The notes below the pieces were generated by a model. That model was given only the letters and a program-made list of their open reading frames with translations. It did not search any database and had not been told where the DNA came from. Shown in pieces: positions 56,164 through 63,652 of a stretch of DNA of 64,000 bases (position 1 is the stretch's first letter; each line of letters begins with the position of its first letter). Source of the DNA: Polyangia bacterium. GTDB taxonomy: Bacteria; Myxococcota_A; Polyangia; Polyangiales; Sandaracinaceae. The stretch is taken from the NCBI GenBank assembly GCA_030426845.1, contig JAUHXR010000009.1, forward strand, positions 1 through 64,000, written 5' to 3'. A program made the translations under genes and the position numbers.

Positions 56164-58880
56164 GCCGCCGGCAGCTTGTCTGGCTCGCGGCCGCGCTCGC
56201 CGCGGCGGCCGCGATCGCCGCCGCGATCCTGGTCCGCGTCGGCGCGGGCGAGCTGACCGTGGAGCTCGGCGGCGAGGACTACGAGCTGCTCGCCCCGCGC
56301 TTCCTCGCGGTGGCCGCGATCACCCCGTTGCTCTTCTGGGGCCTCACGCTCTCGCTTGCGGACCTGCCGCGGGCGCAGCGCTGGCTGGCCGCCGTTCTGC
56401 GAGCCACGCTCGTAGCCTGCCTCGCGCTCGCGCTGGCCCGCCCGGCGCGCACGACCGACGCCACCGTCGTCAGCACGGTGTTCCTCGTCGATGTGTCGGA
56501 GTCGGTCACCGCCGAGTCCCTCGAGGCGGCGCGGGCCCGCGTGCAGTCTGCGTGGGACGCGCGCGGCGACAACGACGTCCAGCTCGTGACCTTCGGCGGC
56601 TCGGCGCGACTCGTTCCGCTCGACTCCGACCTCGCGTCGATCCCCGAGCTGCGGCGCGCGGACGAGGCGGAGGACACCGACGACGGCGGCGCGGCGACCA
56701 ACCTCCAGGCCGCGCTCCAGCTCGCGTACGGGCTCTTCCCGCCGGGGCACCTGCGCCGCGCGGTCGTGCTCTCGGACGGCGGGCAGACCGAGGGAGACCT
56801 CCTCGCCGAGGCGAGCCGCGCGGCCGAGCTCGGGGTCACCCTCCACGCCGCGCCCTACACCGACGGCGCGCCGCGCGAGGTCGCGGTGACGCGGCTCGAG
56901 ATCCCCGAGCGGGTCCGCGTGGGCGAGCCGTTCAGCGTGCGCGCCCACGTCTTCAGCACAGCCGCGACCGAGGCCCGCGTGCGCCTCTACCAGGGCGAGA
57001 CGCTCAACGGCCTCGACGGTGTGCGCGACGTGGAGCTCGCCGCGGGCGACAACGAGATCGCGCTGCGCTCGGTCGTGCGGGTCGCCGGCCCCGTGACCTA
57101 CGCGCTGAGCGTCGAGCCAGAAGGGCCCGATCGTTTCGAGGCCAACAACCGCTTCTCCACCACGGTGGTGGTCCCCGGCCGCCCGACCGTGCTCTACGTC
57201 GAGGGCACCCCCGGCCGCGCGAGCTACCTCGCGAGCGCGCTGACCGCGGGCGACTTCGAGGTCGACGTCCGGAGCCCGCGCGCGATCCCGACCACCCTCG
57301 CCGAGCTCGAGCGCTTCGACTTCTTCATCCTCAGCGACGTCGCCGCGGACGAGGTCTCGCTCACCCAACGCGACGTGATCGAGCGCTACGTCCGCGACCT
57401 CGGCGGCGGCTTCCTGATGGCGGGCGGCGAGAACAGCTTCGGCCTCGGCGGTTGGCAGGGCACGCGCATCGAGCGGATGCTCCCCGTGCGCATGGACTCG
57501 GAGCGACGGCGCGACCAGCCCTCGCTCGCCATCGCGCTCGTCATCGACAAGTCCGGCTCGATGAACGGCCAGAAGATGGAGCTCGCCAAGGACGCGGCCA
57601 TCGCGACGGCCGAGATGCTCGGCGCCGAGGACTACATCTCGGTGGTCGGCTTCGACTCGCAGCCGACGCGCGTCGTGCGGATGCAGAGCGCGGCGAACCG
57701 CATCCGGATCGTGCGTGACATCGGCCGGCTCACCGCGCGCGGCGGCACCGCGATCTTCCCGGCGCTCGACATGGCCTACCAGGACCTCGTCGTGACACGC
57801 GCCCGCATCAAACACGTCATCTTGCTCACCGACGGGCAGACGCAGGAGTCCGGCATCCCGGAGCTCGTCCAGGCGATGCGCGCCGAGGGGATCACCGTCA
57901 GCACGGTCGGGCTCGGCGGTGACGTGAACCGCGCACTGCTCCAGCAGGCCGCGAGCCTCGGCGGCGGGCGCTCCTACTTCACGCAGGACCCGCACAACAT
58001 CCCGCGCATCTTCATGCGCGAGACGAGCACGGTGACGCGCAACAACGTCGTCGAGGAGTACTTCCAGCCGCGCCTGAGCGAGCCGGCCGACTTCCTCCGC
58101 GGCGTCGACGTCGCGAGCGCGCCCTACCTCCACGGCTACGTCGCGACGCGGGCCCGGCCGTCGCCCGCGCAGGTCACGCTGGTGAGCGACCTCGGGGAGC
58201 CGATCCTCGCGCGCTGGCGCGTGGGGCTTGGCTGGTCGCTCGCGTGGACGAGCGACGTGAAGAACCGCTGGGCGGTGGAGTGGCTGCGCTGGCCTGGCTA
58301 CTCGCGCTTCTGGGCGCAGCTCGTGCGCGAGCACATGCGGCATCGTCGCCGGCAGACGCTCGACATGACGGCCGAGGTCCGCGACTCCGAGGTGCGCGTG
58401 GTCGTTGACGCGATCGACGCGAACGACGAGTTCCTCAACGGGCTCACGTCGACCGTGCACATCGAGGGCCCGATGGGGGGTCGCGGTGACGCGCCGATCG
58501 ATGAGGACCACGCGCTCAGCCAGACCGCGCCGGGGCGCTACGAGGCGCGCATCCCGCTCGAGCGCTTCGGCTCGTTCGTGCTCACCGCGGATCACCAGCG
58601 CGACGGACGCACCGTCGCGGAGAGCCGCGCGCAGCTCGTGAACCCTTACCCGCGCGAGTACATGACGCTCGAGCCCGACGTTGTGCTGCTGACGCGCGCG
58701 GCCGAGGTCACCGGCGGCGTGATGAATCCGACCGACGCGCGCCTCTTCGATCCGGGCGACGAGCGCATCGAGCACCGCGAAGAGCTGTGGCCGAAGGTGC
58801 TCTTCGTCGCGCTGCTCCTGTTCGTGCTCGACCTGCTGCTGCGTCGCGTTCGCCTCTTCGACCGCAAGTTCAAGGCGTGA
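56160..58880 (+). CDS. Large VWA protein with two MIDAS sites and a GATase-like domain
   Basis: A 906-residue membrane protein that ends the MoxR operon. Two helices lie near the N-terminus (about 5-24 and 46-64). A first VWA-like domain has TVFLVDVSESVTAESLEAA (D-x-S-x-S). A glutamine-amidotransferase-like domain follows (about 340-450: VLYVEGTPGRASYLASAL, then GGGFLMAGGENSFGLGGW). A second VWA domain shows ALVIDKSGSMNGQKMELAKD and VILLTDGQTQESG. The C-terminus has a helix (WPKVLFVALLLFVLDLLL). Start ATG 56160 overlaps the preceding stop. Two intact metal sites in one chain suggest binding of two partners; the class-I amidotransferase Cys is not evident. Confidence 0.88.
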   Translation: MSRRQLVWLAAALAAAAAIAAAILVRVGAGELTVELGGEDYELLAPRFLAVAAITPLLFWGLTLSLADLPRAQRWLAAVLRATLVACLALALARPARTTDATVVSTVFLVDVSESVTAESLEAARARVQSAWDARGDNDVQLVTFGGSARLVPLDSDLASIPELRRADEAEDTDDGGAATNLQAALQLAYGLFPPGHLRRAVVLSDGGQTEGDLLAEASRAAELGVTLHAAPYTDGAPREVAVTRLEIPERVRVGEPFSVRAHVFSTAATEARVRLYQGETLNGLDGVRDVELAAGDNEIALRSVVRVAGPVTYALSVEPEGPDRFEANNRFSTTVVVPGRPTVLYVEGTPGRASYLASALTAGDFEVDVRSPRAIPTTLAELERFDFFILSDVAADEVSLTQRDVIERYVRDLGGGFLMAGGENSFGLGGWQGTRIERMLPVRMDSERRRDQPSLAIALVIDKSGSMNGQKMELAKDAAIATAEMLGAEDYISVVGFDSQPTRVVRMQSAANRIRIVRDIGRLTARGGTAIFPALDMAYQDLVVTRARIKHVILLTDGQTQESGIPELVQAMRAEGITVSTVGLGGDVNRALLQQAASLGGGRSYFTQDPHNIPRIFMRETSTVTRNNVVEEYFQPRLSEPADFLRGVDVASAPYLHGYVATRARPSPAQVTLVSDLGEPILARWRVGLGWSLAWTSDVKNRWAVEWLRWPGYSRFWAQLVREHMRHRRRQTLDMTAEVRDSEVRVVVDAIDANDEFLNGLTSTVHIEGPMGGRGDAPIDEDHALSQTAPGRYEARIPLERFGSFVLTADHQRDGRTVAESRAQLVNPYPREYMTLEPDVVLLTRAAEVTGGVMNPTDARLFDPGDERIEHREELWPKVLFVALLLFVLDLLLRRVRLFDRKFKA

Positions 58881-58914
58881 ATCGCGCGACGCCTCCGCGC
58901 GTCGTTCGTGAGTC

Positions 58915-58942
58915 TTGACTCGGCCGATCGCCAACGTAAATT
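58915..58942 (+). promoter_or_regulatory. Sigma-70 promoter for the DksA-like gene
   Basis: TTGACT (58915-58920), a 16-nt spacer and TAAATT (58937-58942) make a close consensus promoter. Transcription would begin near 58949, giving a leader of about 140 nt. That leader also holds a TAGGAT at 59053-59058 and an inverted pair TTCGA/TCGAA near 58994-59018. Confidence 0.6.
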
Positions 58943-59087
58943 CACCGCCCTCGCGAGACCGATTCAGCGCGCCGCGGTACGAGCCGTTACGGATTCGAAG
59001 GCGCGCGACTCGGTCGAACGATTTCTGATGCAACGCCGGTCGGAAGATCCCTTAGGATGATCGGCACCACGAACCAACGGGGCGACG

Positions 59088-59516
59088 ATGGCAGTTAGCA
59101 CGACAGCAGGGGCGGGTTCGAACGATGCCGCCGGCGCGTCGGAGGCACCGGACCTCTCGGCCGATGACCTCGAGCACTTCAAGAAGGTGCTCGAGGCGAA
59201 ACGCGTCGCCCTCGTGAAGAGCGCGCAGGAGAGCCTCGAGCAGGACATGACGCTCGACACGAACGAGATGCCCGACGAGGTGGACCTCGCCTCGACGGAG
59301 TACATCCAGTCGTTCGCGCTTCGCCTCCGCGGCCGCGACCGGAAGTTCCTCGACAAGATCGAGGAGGCGCTCCGCAAGATCGAGGAGGGCGAGTTCGGCG
59401 AGTGCGAAGACTGCGGCGAGGGCATCGGACGCAAGCGCCTCGAGGCGCGCCCCGAGACCACGCTCTGCATCCGCTGCAAGGAAGACCAGGAGCGCAACGA
59501 GCGCGACTTCAAGTAG
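59088..59516 (+). CDS. DksA/TraR-family transcription factor
   Basis: A 142-residue RNA-polymerase-binding regulator. A disordered N-terminal 20 residues precede a coiled-coil pair (about 25-100: LSADDLEHFKKVLEAKRVAL; RDRKFLDKIEEALRKIEEGEFG) and a zinc finger CEDCGEGIGRKRLEARPETTLCIRC (C-x2-C...C-x2-C, about 105-129). The coiled-coil tip contains DEVDLAS, consistent with the acidic-hydrophobic DKADLA-like tip of DksA family members. It would enter the secondary channel of RNA polymerase and mediate stringent-response-like control. It stands alone between a promoter (58915) and a strong terminator (59552). Confidence 0.93.
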   Translation: MAVSTTAGAGSNDAAGASEAPDLSADDLEHFKKVLEAKRVALVKSAQESLEQDMTLDTNEMPDEVDLASTEYIQSFALRLRGRDRKFLDKIEEALRKIEEGEFGECEDCGEGIGRKRLEARPETTLCIRCKEDQERNERDFK

Positions 59517-59524
59517 CGCCGCGT

Positions 59525-59544
59525 CGGCTCACGCCGGTGAGCCG
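59525..59544 (+). terminator. First hairpin after the DksA-like gene
   Basis: CGGCTCAC (59525-59532) and GTGAGCCG (59537-59544) form a perfect 8-bp stem with a 4-nt loop, 8 nt after the stop codon. It precedes the longer terminator hairpin. Confidence 0.45.
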
Positions 59545-59551
59545 CGACGGA

Positions 59552-59595
59552 AACGAAGAGACGCCGTGACCGGGAGGTCGCGGCGTCTCTTCGTT
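59552..59595 (+). terminator. Strong intrinsic-terminator hairpin between dksA-like and sodC genes
   Basis: AACGAAGAGACGCCG (59552-59566) pairs perfectly with its complement at 59581-59595. The 14-nt loop can fold further, with GACC (59568) and GGTC (59576) closing a GGGA tetraloop. The right arm ends TTCGTT and is followed by TGTG, a partly T-rich tail. It sits between convergent genes and may act in both directions. Confidence 0.8.
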
Positions 59596-59627
59596 TGTGC
59601 CCCCGTGGAGCCTGGGGCGTCAGCTCG

Positions 59628-60233
59628 TCAGCTCGGGTCGAGCGCGATCACCGCGCACGCGATGCGCGCGCCCGCGTCACCCGTCGGCTGGGTCCCGCGG
59701 TCCTCGCCCGCGTGCATGATCAGGCCGCGACCGACGACCGACGTCGGGCCCTCGCCGAGCGTGAGGCCGGTGAAGGTCTCGGTCATCTCGACGTTGCCCT
59801 CCTCGTCCGCGACGACGTTGCCGAGGTCGCCCGCGTGGCGCACCTCGGTCGGCGGCAGCGCGTGATCGACGCCGCCGGGGTTGAAGTGCCCGCCCGCGCT
59901 CGTGCCGTCCGGCGCGCTGCAGTCGCCGTTCTCGTGGACGTGGAAGCCGTGGGTCGAGCCGGGCGCGAGGCCGCTCGCGCGGACGCTCACCTCGACGCCG
60001 TCCGCCGTCTCGCGGAACCGCACCGTGCCGGTCACCGAGTTGCCCTGCGTCGGGTTGAGCTGCGCGGTCGCGGTGAGCGCGACCTCCTCGGCCGGCGCCT
60101 CGTCGCGCACGACGTCGACCGTGGTCTCGTCCCCGGCGCTCGTGTCGTCCTCGGGCGTGGCGTCCCCGCCACCCCCGCACGCGAGGAGGGACGCGGCGGC
60201 CGCCGCGCACGCGAACACGTGGAGCTTGTTCAT
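59628..60233 (-). CDS. sodC: Cu/Zn superoxide dismutase, lipoprotein
   Basis: A 201-residue periplasmic or outer-membrane enzyme that dismutates superoxide. The signal peptide ends in a lipobox (ASLLAC, Cys about 19), followed by a Gly/Asp/Thr-rich linker. The SodC fold shows HGFHVHENGDCSAP (copper His-x-His), AGGHFNPGGVDHALP (further metal His), RHAGDLGNVVA (zinc His/Asp) and VVGRGLIMHAGEDRG, with the disulfide partner in ARIACAVIALD. All expected metal ligands are visible. ATG 60233 has AAGGGA upstream. It is downstream of the histidine kinase on the same strand, separated by a hairpin. Confidence 0.95.
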   Translation of the reverse strand: MNKLHVFACAAAAASLLACGGGGDATPEDDTSAGDETTVDVVRDEAPAEEVALTATAQLNPTQGNSVTGTVRFRETADGVEVSVRASGLAPGSTHGFHVHENGDCSAPDGTSAGGHFNPGGVDHALPPTEVRHAGDLGNVVADEEGNVEMTETFTGLTLGEGPTSVVGRGLIMHAGEDRGTQPTGDAGARIACAVIALDPS

Positions 60234-60285
60234 GGTCTGTCCCTTCGTTGAAGTGGGACGAGGTGTAGCACCGACGCGCCCGAGG

Positions 60286-60315
60286 CTCAGGCGGTCGCGG
60301 CTCAGGCGACCGCGG
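60286..60315 (-). repeat. 15-bp tandem repeat containing a hairpin at the kinase 3' end
   Basis: CTCAGGCGGTCGCGG (60286-60300) is repeated with two changes at 60301-60315. Within the pair GCGGTCGC (60291-60298) and GCGACCGC (60306-60313) form an 8-bp stem with a 7-nt loop covering the kinase stop codon. It may act as a terminator between the kinase and sodC. Confidence 0.55.
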
Positions 60316-62155
60316 GGTGCACGCCGGACTCGCCGCTGAGCTGCGGGATCACGATCGTGAAGACCGTCTCCCCCGGGCGGCTGTCGACGGAGATGCTGCC
60401 CTCGTGATCGTCGACGACCTTGCGCACGATGGCGAGGCCGAGGCCGGTGCCCCCCTCCTTCCCGTGCGTGCTGAACGAGTCGAAGAGCTTGTGCTTGATC
60501 GCCTCCGGCACGCCCGGGCCGTCGTCCTTGAACTGGAGGACGAGCGCGCCGTCGGGCGCCCGGTCCACGATCATCTCGAAGCACCCGCCGCGTGAGCCGA
60601 GCGCCTCGGCCGCGTTCCGCGCGAGGTTGTGGACCGCGCGCTGGATCTTGTGCTCGTCGAAGCGCGCGATGCCGCGGTCGCGCAGCTCGAGCGTGATGTT
60701 GACGTTGCGTCCGTCGAGCTCGCGCTCGAGCTGATCGCGCAGCTCGGAAAAGAACTTGTGTAGGTACACCTTGCGCAACCACACCGAGCGGTCGCCACGA
60801 GCGAACGCGATCGTCTCGCGTGTCATCGCGTTGATGAGCTCGACCTGCCGGAGGATCGACTGCGCGAGCCGGGAGCGCTCCTCGCTCGAGGGCTCGTTCG
60901 CGATGAGCTGCGTGTAGCCGCTGATGATCGTCATCGGCGTCTTGAGGTCGTGGAGCACGCTGCTCAGGAGCTGGCCGATGGTGCTGAGCCGATCCTGCCG
61001 GCTCTGGAGGTCGCGCGCCTCGGCGAGCCCGATCGCGGTGCTGATGTGGTTGGCGATGAGGCTCGCGGTGCGCACGTCCTCGTCGGTGAACGCGCTCTCG
61101 CCGCCGTGCTTGTTGAGCAGCTCGAGCGCGCCGGTGTGCTCGTCGTCGATGCGGAGCGGGACCGCCATCACGCTGCGCGGGTGGTAGCCGACCCGATCGG
61201 AGATGTCCGTGAAGTGGCGGTCGTCGTCCTCGACGTCGTTCACCACCTGCGCGCGTCCGTGCCGCGCGACCCAGCCGCTGATCCCCGAGCCGTAAGGGAT
61301 CTTCTGCCCCTTCACGCTCTCCGGGTTGCCGCCGACCGCGGAGCGGAAGCGCAGGTCGCCGTTCGGCTCGGCGAGGAGGATCGCGCCCGCCTCCGCCTCG
61401 ATCGCGCGGACCGCGCGCGCGAGGACGCCCTCGAGGAGGTCGTCCAGCTTGCTTGCGCTCGCCGAGACCTGGGCGATCTCGAAGAGCACGTCGAGCTCGC
61501 GGACGCGCCGCTCGAGCTGCTCCTTGATCTCGAGCAGCTCCATGTTCTTGTTGATGACCGAGATGAAGAGCTTGCCGTTCTCGATCGAGACGGCGGCCTG
61601 GGTCGCGAGCGCGGAGAGGAGCGCCTCGTCGTCGACGGTGAACGTCCCGGCGCGCTTGTTGAGGACCTGGACCACGCCGAGCGTCCGCCCGTGCCGGTTC
61701 TTCATTGGCACCGCGAGGATCGAGCGCGTCCGGTAGCCGGTGCGGCGATCCCACTCCGCGTCGAAGCGGACGTCCTGGTAGGCGTCCTTGATGTTGATCG
61801 CCTGGCCCTTCTTCGCGACCCAGCCGGCGAGGCCCTCCCCCACCTTCAGGCGGATCGTCGAGCTGCCCTGCCCCTCCGCGACCCGCGACACGAGGTGCTC
61901 ACCGCCGTCGTCGAGGAGGTAGATGGTCGAGCGCTCGGCGTCGATCACGGCCGTGATCCGCGACGCCACCAGCCCGAGCAGCTCGTCGAGGTCGAGGGTC
62001 GAGCCGAGCGCGGCCGAGATGTCGGCGAGGGCGCGCGTCTTGGCCTGCTCGCGGGCGAGCGCGCGCTCGAGCCGCGCGATGCGCACCTCGGCCGAGATCA
62101 GCTCGTCCCCGTCGGACACGGCCCTACGTTCCCACACCTCGCGGCTCGCGTTCAA
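60302..62155 (-). CDS. Cytoplasmic histidine kinase with two GAF domains
   Basis: A 617-residue kinase without membrane segments. A coiled coil (about 20-50) leads to two GAF domains (about 50-195, DAERSTIYLLDDGGEHLVSR; about 235-385, AEAGAILLAEPNGDLRFRSA, both with repeated SVMAVPLR-type ends). The dimerisation helix carries SVLHDLKTPMTIISGY with the phospho-acceptor His. The ATP domain shows the N-box VHNLARNAAEALGS, LVLQFKDDGPGVP and EGGTGLGLAIVRKVVD. The start is uncertain: TTG 62155 gives the length stated, and GTG 62119 would remove twelve residues. No response regulator is adjacent. GAF ligands cannot be predicted. Confidence 0.92.
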   Translation of the reverse strand: MNASREVWERRAVSDGDELISAEVRIARLERALAREQAKTRALADISAALGSTLDLDELLGLVASRITAVIDAERSTIYLLDDGGEHLVSRVAEGQGSSTIRLKVGEGLAGWVAKKGQAINIKDAYQDVRFDAEWDRRTGYRTRSILAVPMKNRHGRTLGVVQVLNKRAGTFTVDDEALLSALATQAAVSIENGKLFISVINKNMELLEIKEQLERRVRELDVLFEIAQVSASASKLDDLLEGVLARAVRAIEAEAGAILLAEPNGDLRFRSAVGGNPESVKGQKIPYGSGISGWVARHGRAQVVNDVEDDDRHFTDISDRVGYHPRSVMAVPLRIDDEHTGALELLNKHGGESAFTDEDVRTASLIANHISTAIGLAEARDLQSRQDRLSTIGQLLSSVLHDLKTPMTIISGYTQLIANEPSSEERSRLAQSILRQVELINAMTRETIAFARGDRSVWLRKVYLHKFFSELRDQLERELDGRNVNITLELRDRGIARFDEHKIQRAVHNLARNAAEALGSRGGCFEMIVDRAPDGALVLQFKDDGPGVPEAIKHKLFDSFSTHGKEGGTGLGLAIVRKVVDDHEGSISVDSRPGETVFTIVIPQLSGESGVHPAVA

Positions 62156-62199
62156 TCTCGCCCGCGTCTCCGCCTCACGCGGCCGGCGAGCGTGGCTGC

Positions 62200-62205
62200 T
62201 ACGCT
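62200..62205 (+). promoter_or_regulatory. -10-like TACGCT before the GT-C-like gene at 62212
   Basis: TACGCT ends 6 nt before GTG 62212. There is no ribosome-binding site or clear -35 box. Confidence 0.45.
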
Positions 62206-62211
62206 GCCGCG

Positions 62212-63576
62212 GTGCGCGACGAGACGTGGGGGGCGTCGGGCCGCGGCGGCCCCCGGGCGTCGCGGAGACGGACCCTCGCGCACGTCGCGGCCGCGGCCCT
62301 CGTCGGCCTGCTGCTGCGCGCGGCGCTGAGCGCGCTCGACGTCGCGCCGACCTGGGACGGCGTGATCTACGAGCGCGCCGCGCGGATGCTCGCGGCGGGC
62401 GACGGATACACCCTGCGCATGTACGCGCCGGAGTGGCCCTGGGCGCTCCCCACCGCCTTCTACCCGCCCGGCTGGCCGGCGGCCCTCGCGCTGCTGAAGC
62501 TGCTCGGCGGCCCGCGCGCGCTCGACCTCGGGCTGCAGTCGCTCCTCGGCGCGATCGCGATCCCTCTCGCCGCGCGCCTCGGCGGCCGCGCCCACGGTCA
62601 CCGCGGCGCGCGCTGGGCCGCCTGGGCGATCGCGCTCTGGCCCGGCGGGGTCGCGCTGAGCGCGTCGTGGATGGGCGAGCCCCTCTTCACCGCCGGCCTG
62701 CTCGCCGCGCTCCTCCCGCTCGCGCGCCCCCGGGTCGGGCTGGGCTACGCCGGGAGCGCCCTCGCGTTCGGCGTGCTCGCCTATGTGCGCCCGACCGCGC
62801 TCCCGATCGCGGTCCTCGCGCTGGGCGCGCGCGCGTTCGTCGCCAACCGCGGGCCGGCGCGAGCGGTTGGCGCGATCGGCGCCGCGTGCCTCGCGAGCCT
62901 GGCGCTGCTCCCGCTCGCGCCGTGGATGAGCCGCAACGAGGCTCGCCTCGGCGCGCCGGTGATCAGCTCGAGCGCGGGGGCGAACCTCTACGTCGGCACG
63001 CTCGGTCCCCGCTTCGCGCGCATCCCCGACGCGCTCGACTGCCCGGACGGCGCCCGCGAGCTCGCCCGTGATCGCTGCCGGCGCGAGCGCGCGCTCGCCC
63101 GCGTGGAGGCCGACCCGCTCGGGTGGCTCGAGCTCGGCGCCGAGAAGCTCGGCCACACCTTCGGCTACGAGGCGAGCCCCGCGCTCCAGCTCGCGCGCGG
63201 GCTCGGCGTCGAGCGCCCTCGCGAGCACGCCGCCGCGCTCGGCCTGGCCGTGGTCTGCAGCGCGTTCTGGCTCGGGCTCCTCGCGCTCGCGCTGACCCGC
63301 GGCCGACGCGCGCGCCCCGGCCCCCGCGCGATCGTGGTGGCGGCCTGCGTCGCGGTGGCGCTCGTCCACTTCGCGTTCCTCGGCGGCGACCGCTACCACC
63401 TGCCGCTCGTCCCGCTGATCGCGGCCGTCGCCGGACCTCCGCCCGCGCGCTGGTGGCGAGCCGCGCGCGCCTGGCTGCGGCCGGCGTGGCTGCGGCCGGC
63501 GTGGCTGCGGCCGGCGTGGCTGCGGCCGGCGTGGCTGCGGCGCACCAGGCCGGCACCGCGAGCGACCGCGGCCTGA
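62212..63576 (+). CDS. Multi-spanning membrane protein, GT-C glycosyltransferase-like
   Basis: A 454-residue protein with about nine hydrophobic helices. The first loop after helix 1 holds APTWDGVIYERAARMLAAGD and a PTAFYPPGWPAALALL segment, the layout of GT-C transferases using a first-loop Asp. A periplasmic-type stretch (about 245-310: SSSAGANLYVGTLGPRF and CPDGARELARDRC) precedes further helices. The C-terminus ends in WLRPA pentapeptide repeats encoded by a 15-bp array, then a basic RRTRPAPR tail. The start is GTG 62212. The related protein at 30990-32435 has a similar plan. Donor and acceptor are not predictable. Confidence 0.8.
   Translation: MRDETWGASGRGGPRASRRRTLAHVAAAALVGLLLRAALSALDVAPTWDGVIYERAARMLAAGDGYTLRMYAPEWPWALPTAFYPPGWPAALALLKLLGGPRALDLGLQSLLGAIAIPLAARLGGRAHGHRGARWAAWAIALWPGGVALSASWMGEPLFTAGLLAALLPLARPRVGLGYAGSALAFGVLAYVRPTALPIAVLALGARAFVANRGPARAVGAIGAACLASLALLPLAPWMSRNEARLGAPVISSSAGANLYVGTLGPRFARIPDALDCPDGARELARDRCRRERALARVEADPLGWLELGAEKLGHTFGYEASPALQLARGLGVERPREHAAALGLAVVCSAFWLGLLALALTRGRRARPGPRAIVVAACVAVALVHFAFLGGDRYHLPLVPLIAAVAGPPPARWWRAARAWLRPAWLRPAWLRPAWLRPAWLRRTRPAPRATAA
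63472..63540. repeat. 15-bp in-frame repeats encoding WLRPA at the protein C-terminus
   Basis: TGGCTGCGGCCGGCG is repeated four times exactly (63472-63531) plus a partial copy to 63540. It encodes WLRPA repeats at the end of the GT-C-like protein, just after its last predicted helix. Confidence 0.92.
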
Positions 63577-63610
63577 CCTCGCGTCCTTGCCGACCGTGGC
63601 GCTCCGCGAC

Positions 63611-63652
63611 GCGCGACCGCGAAGGCGCGACCGCGACGGCGCGACCGCGCTC
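63611..63652. repeat. Three 14-bp tandem repeats at the 3' end of the last gene
   Basis: GCGCGACCGCGAAG-type units occupy 63611-63624, 63625-63638 and 63639-63652, differing only in their last bases. They abut the stop codon of the minus-strand gene ending at 63651. Confidence 0.85.
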
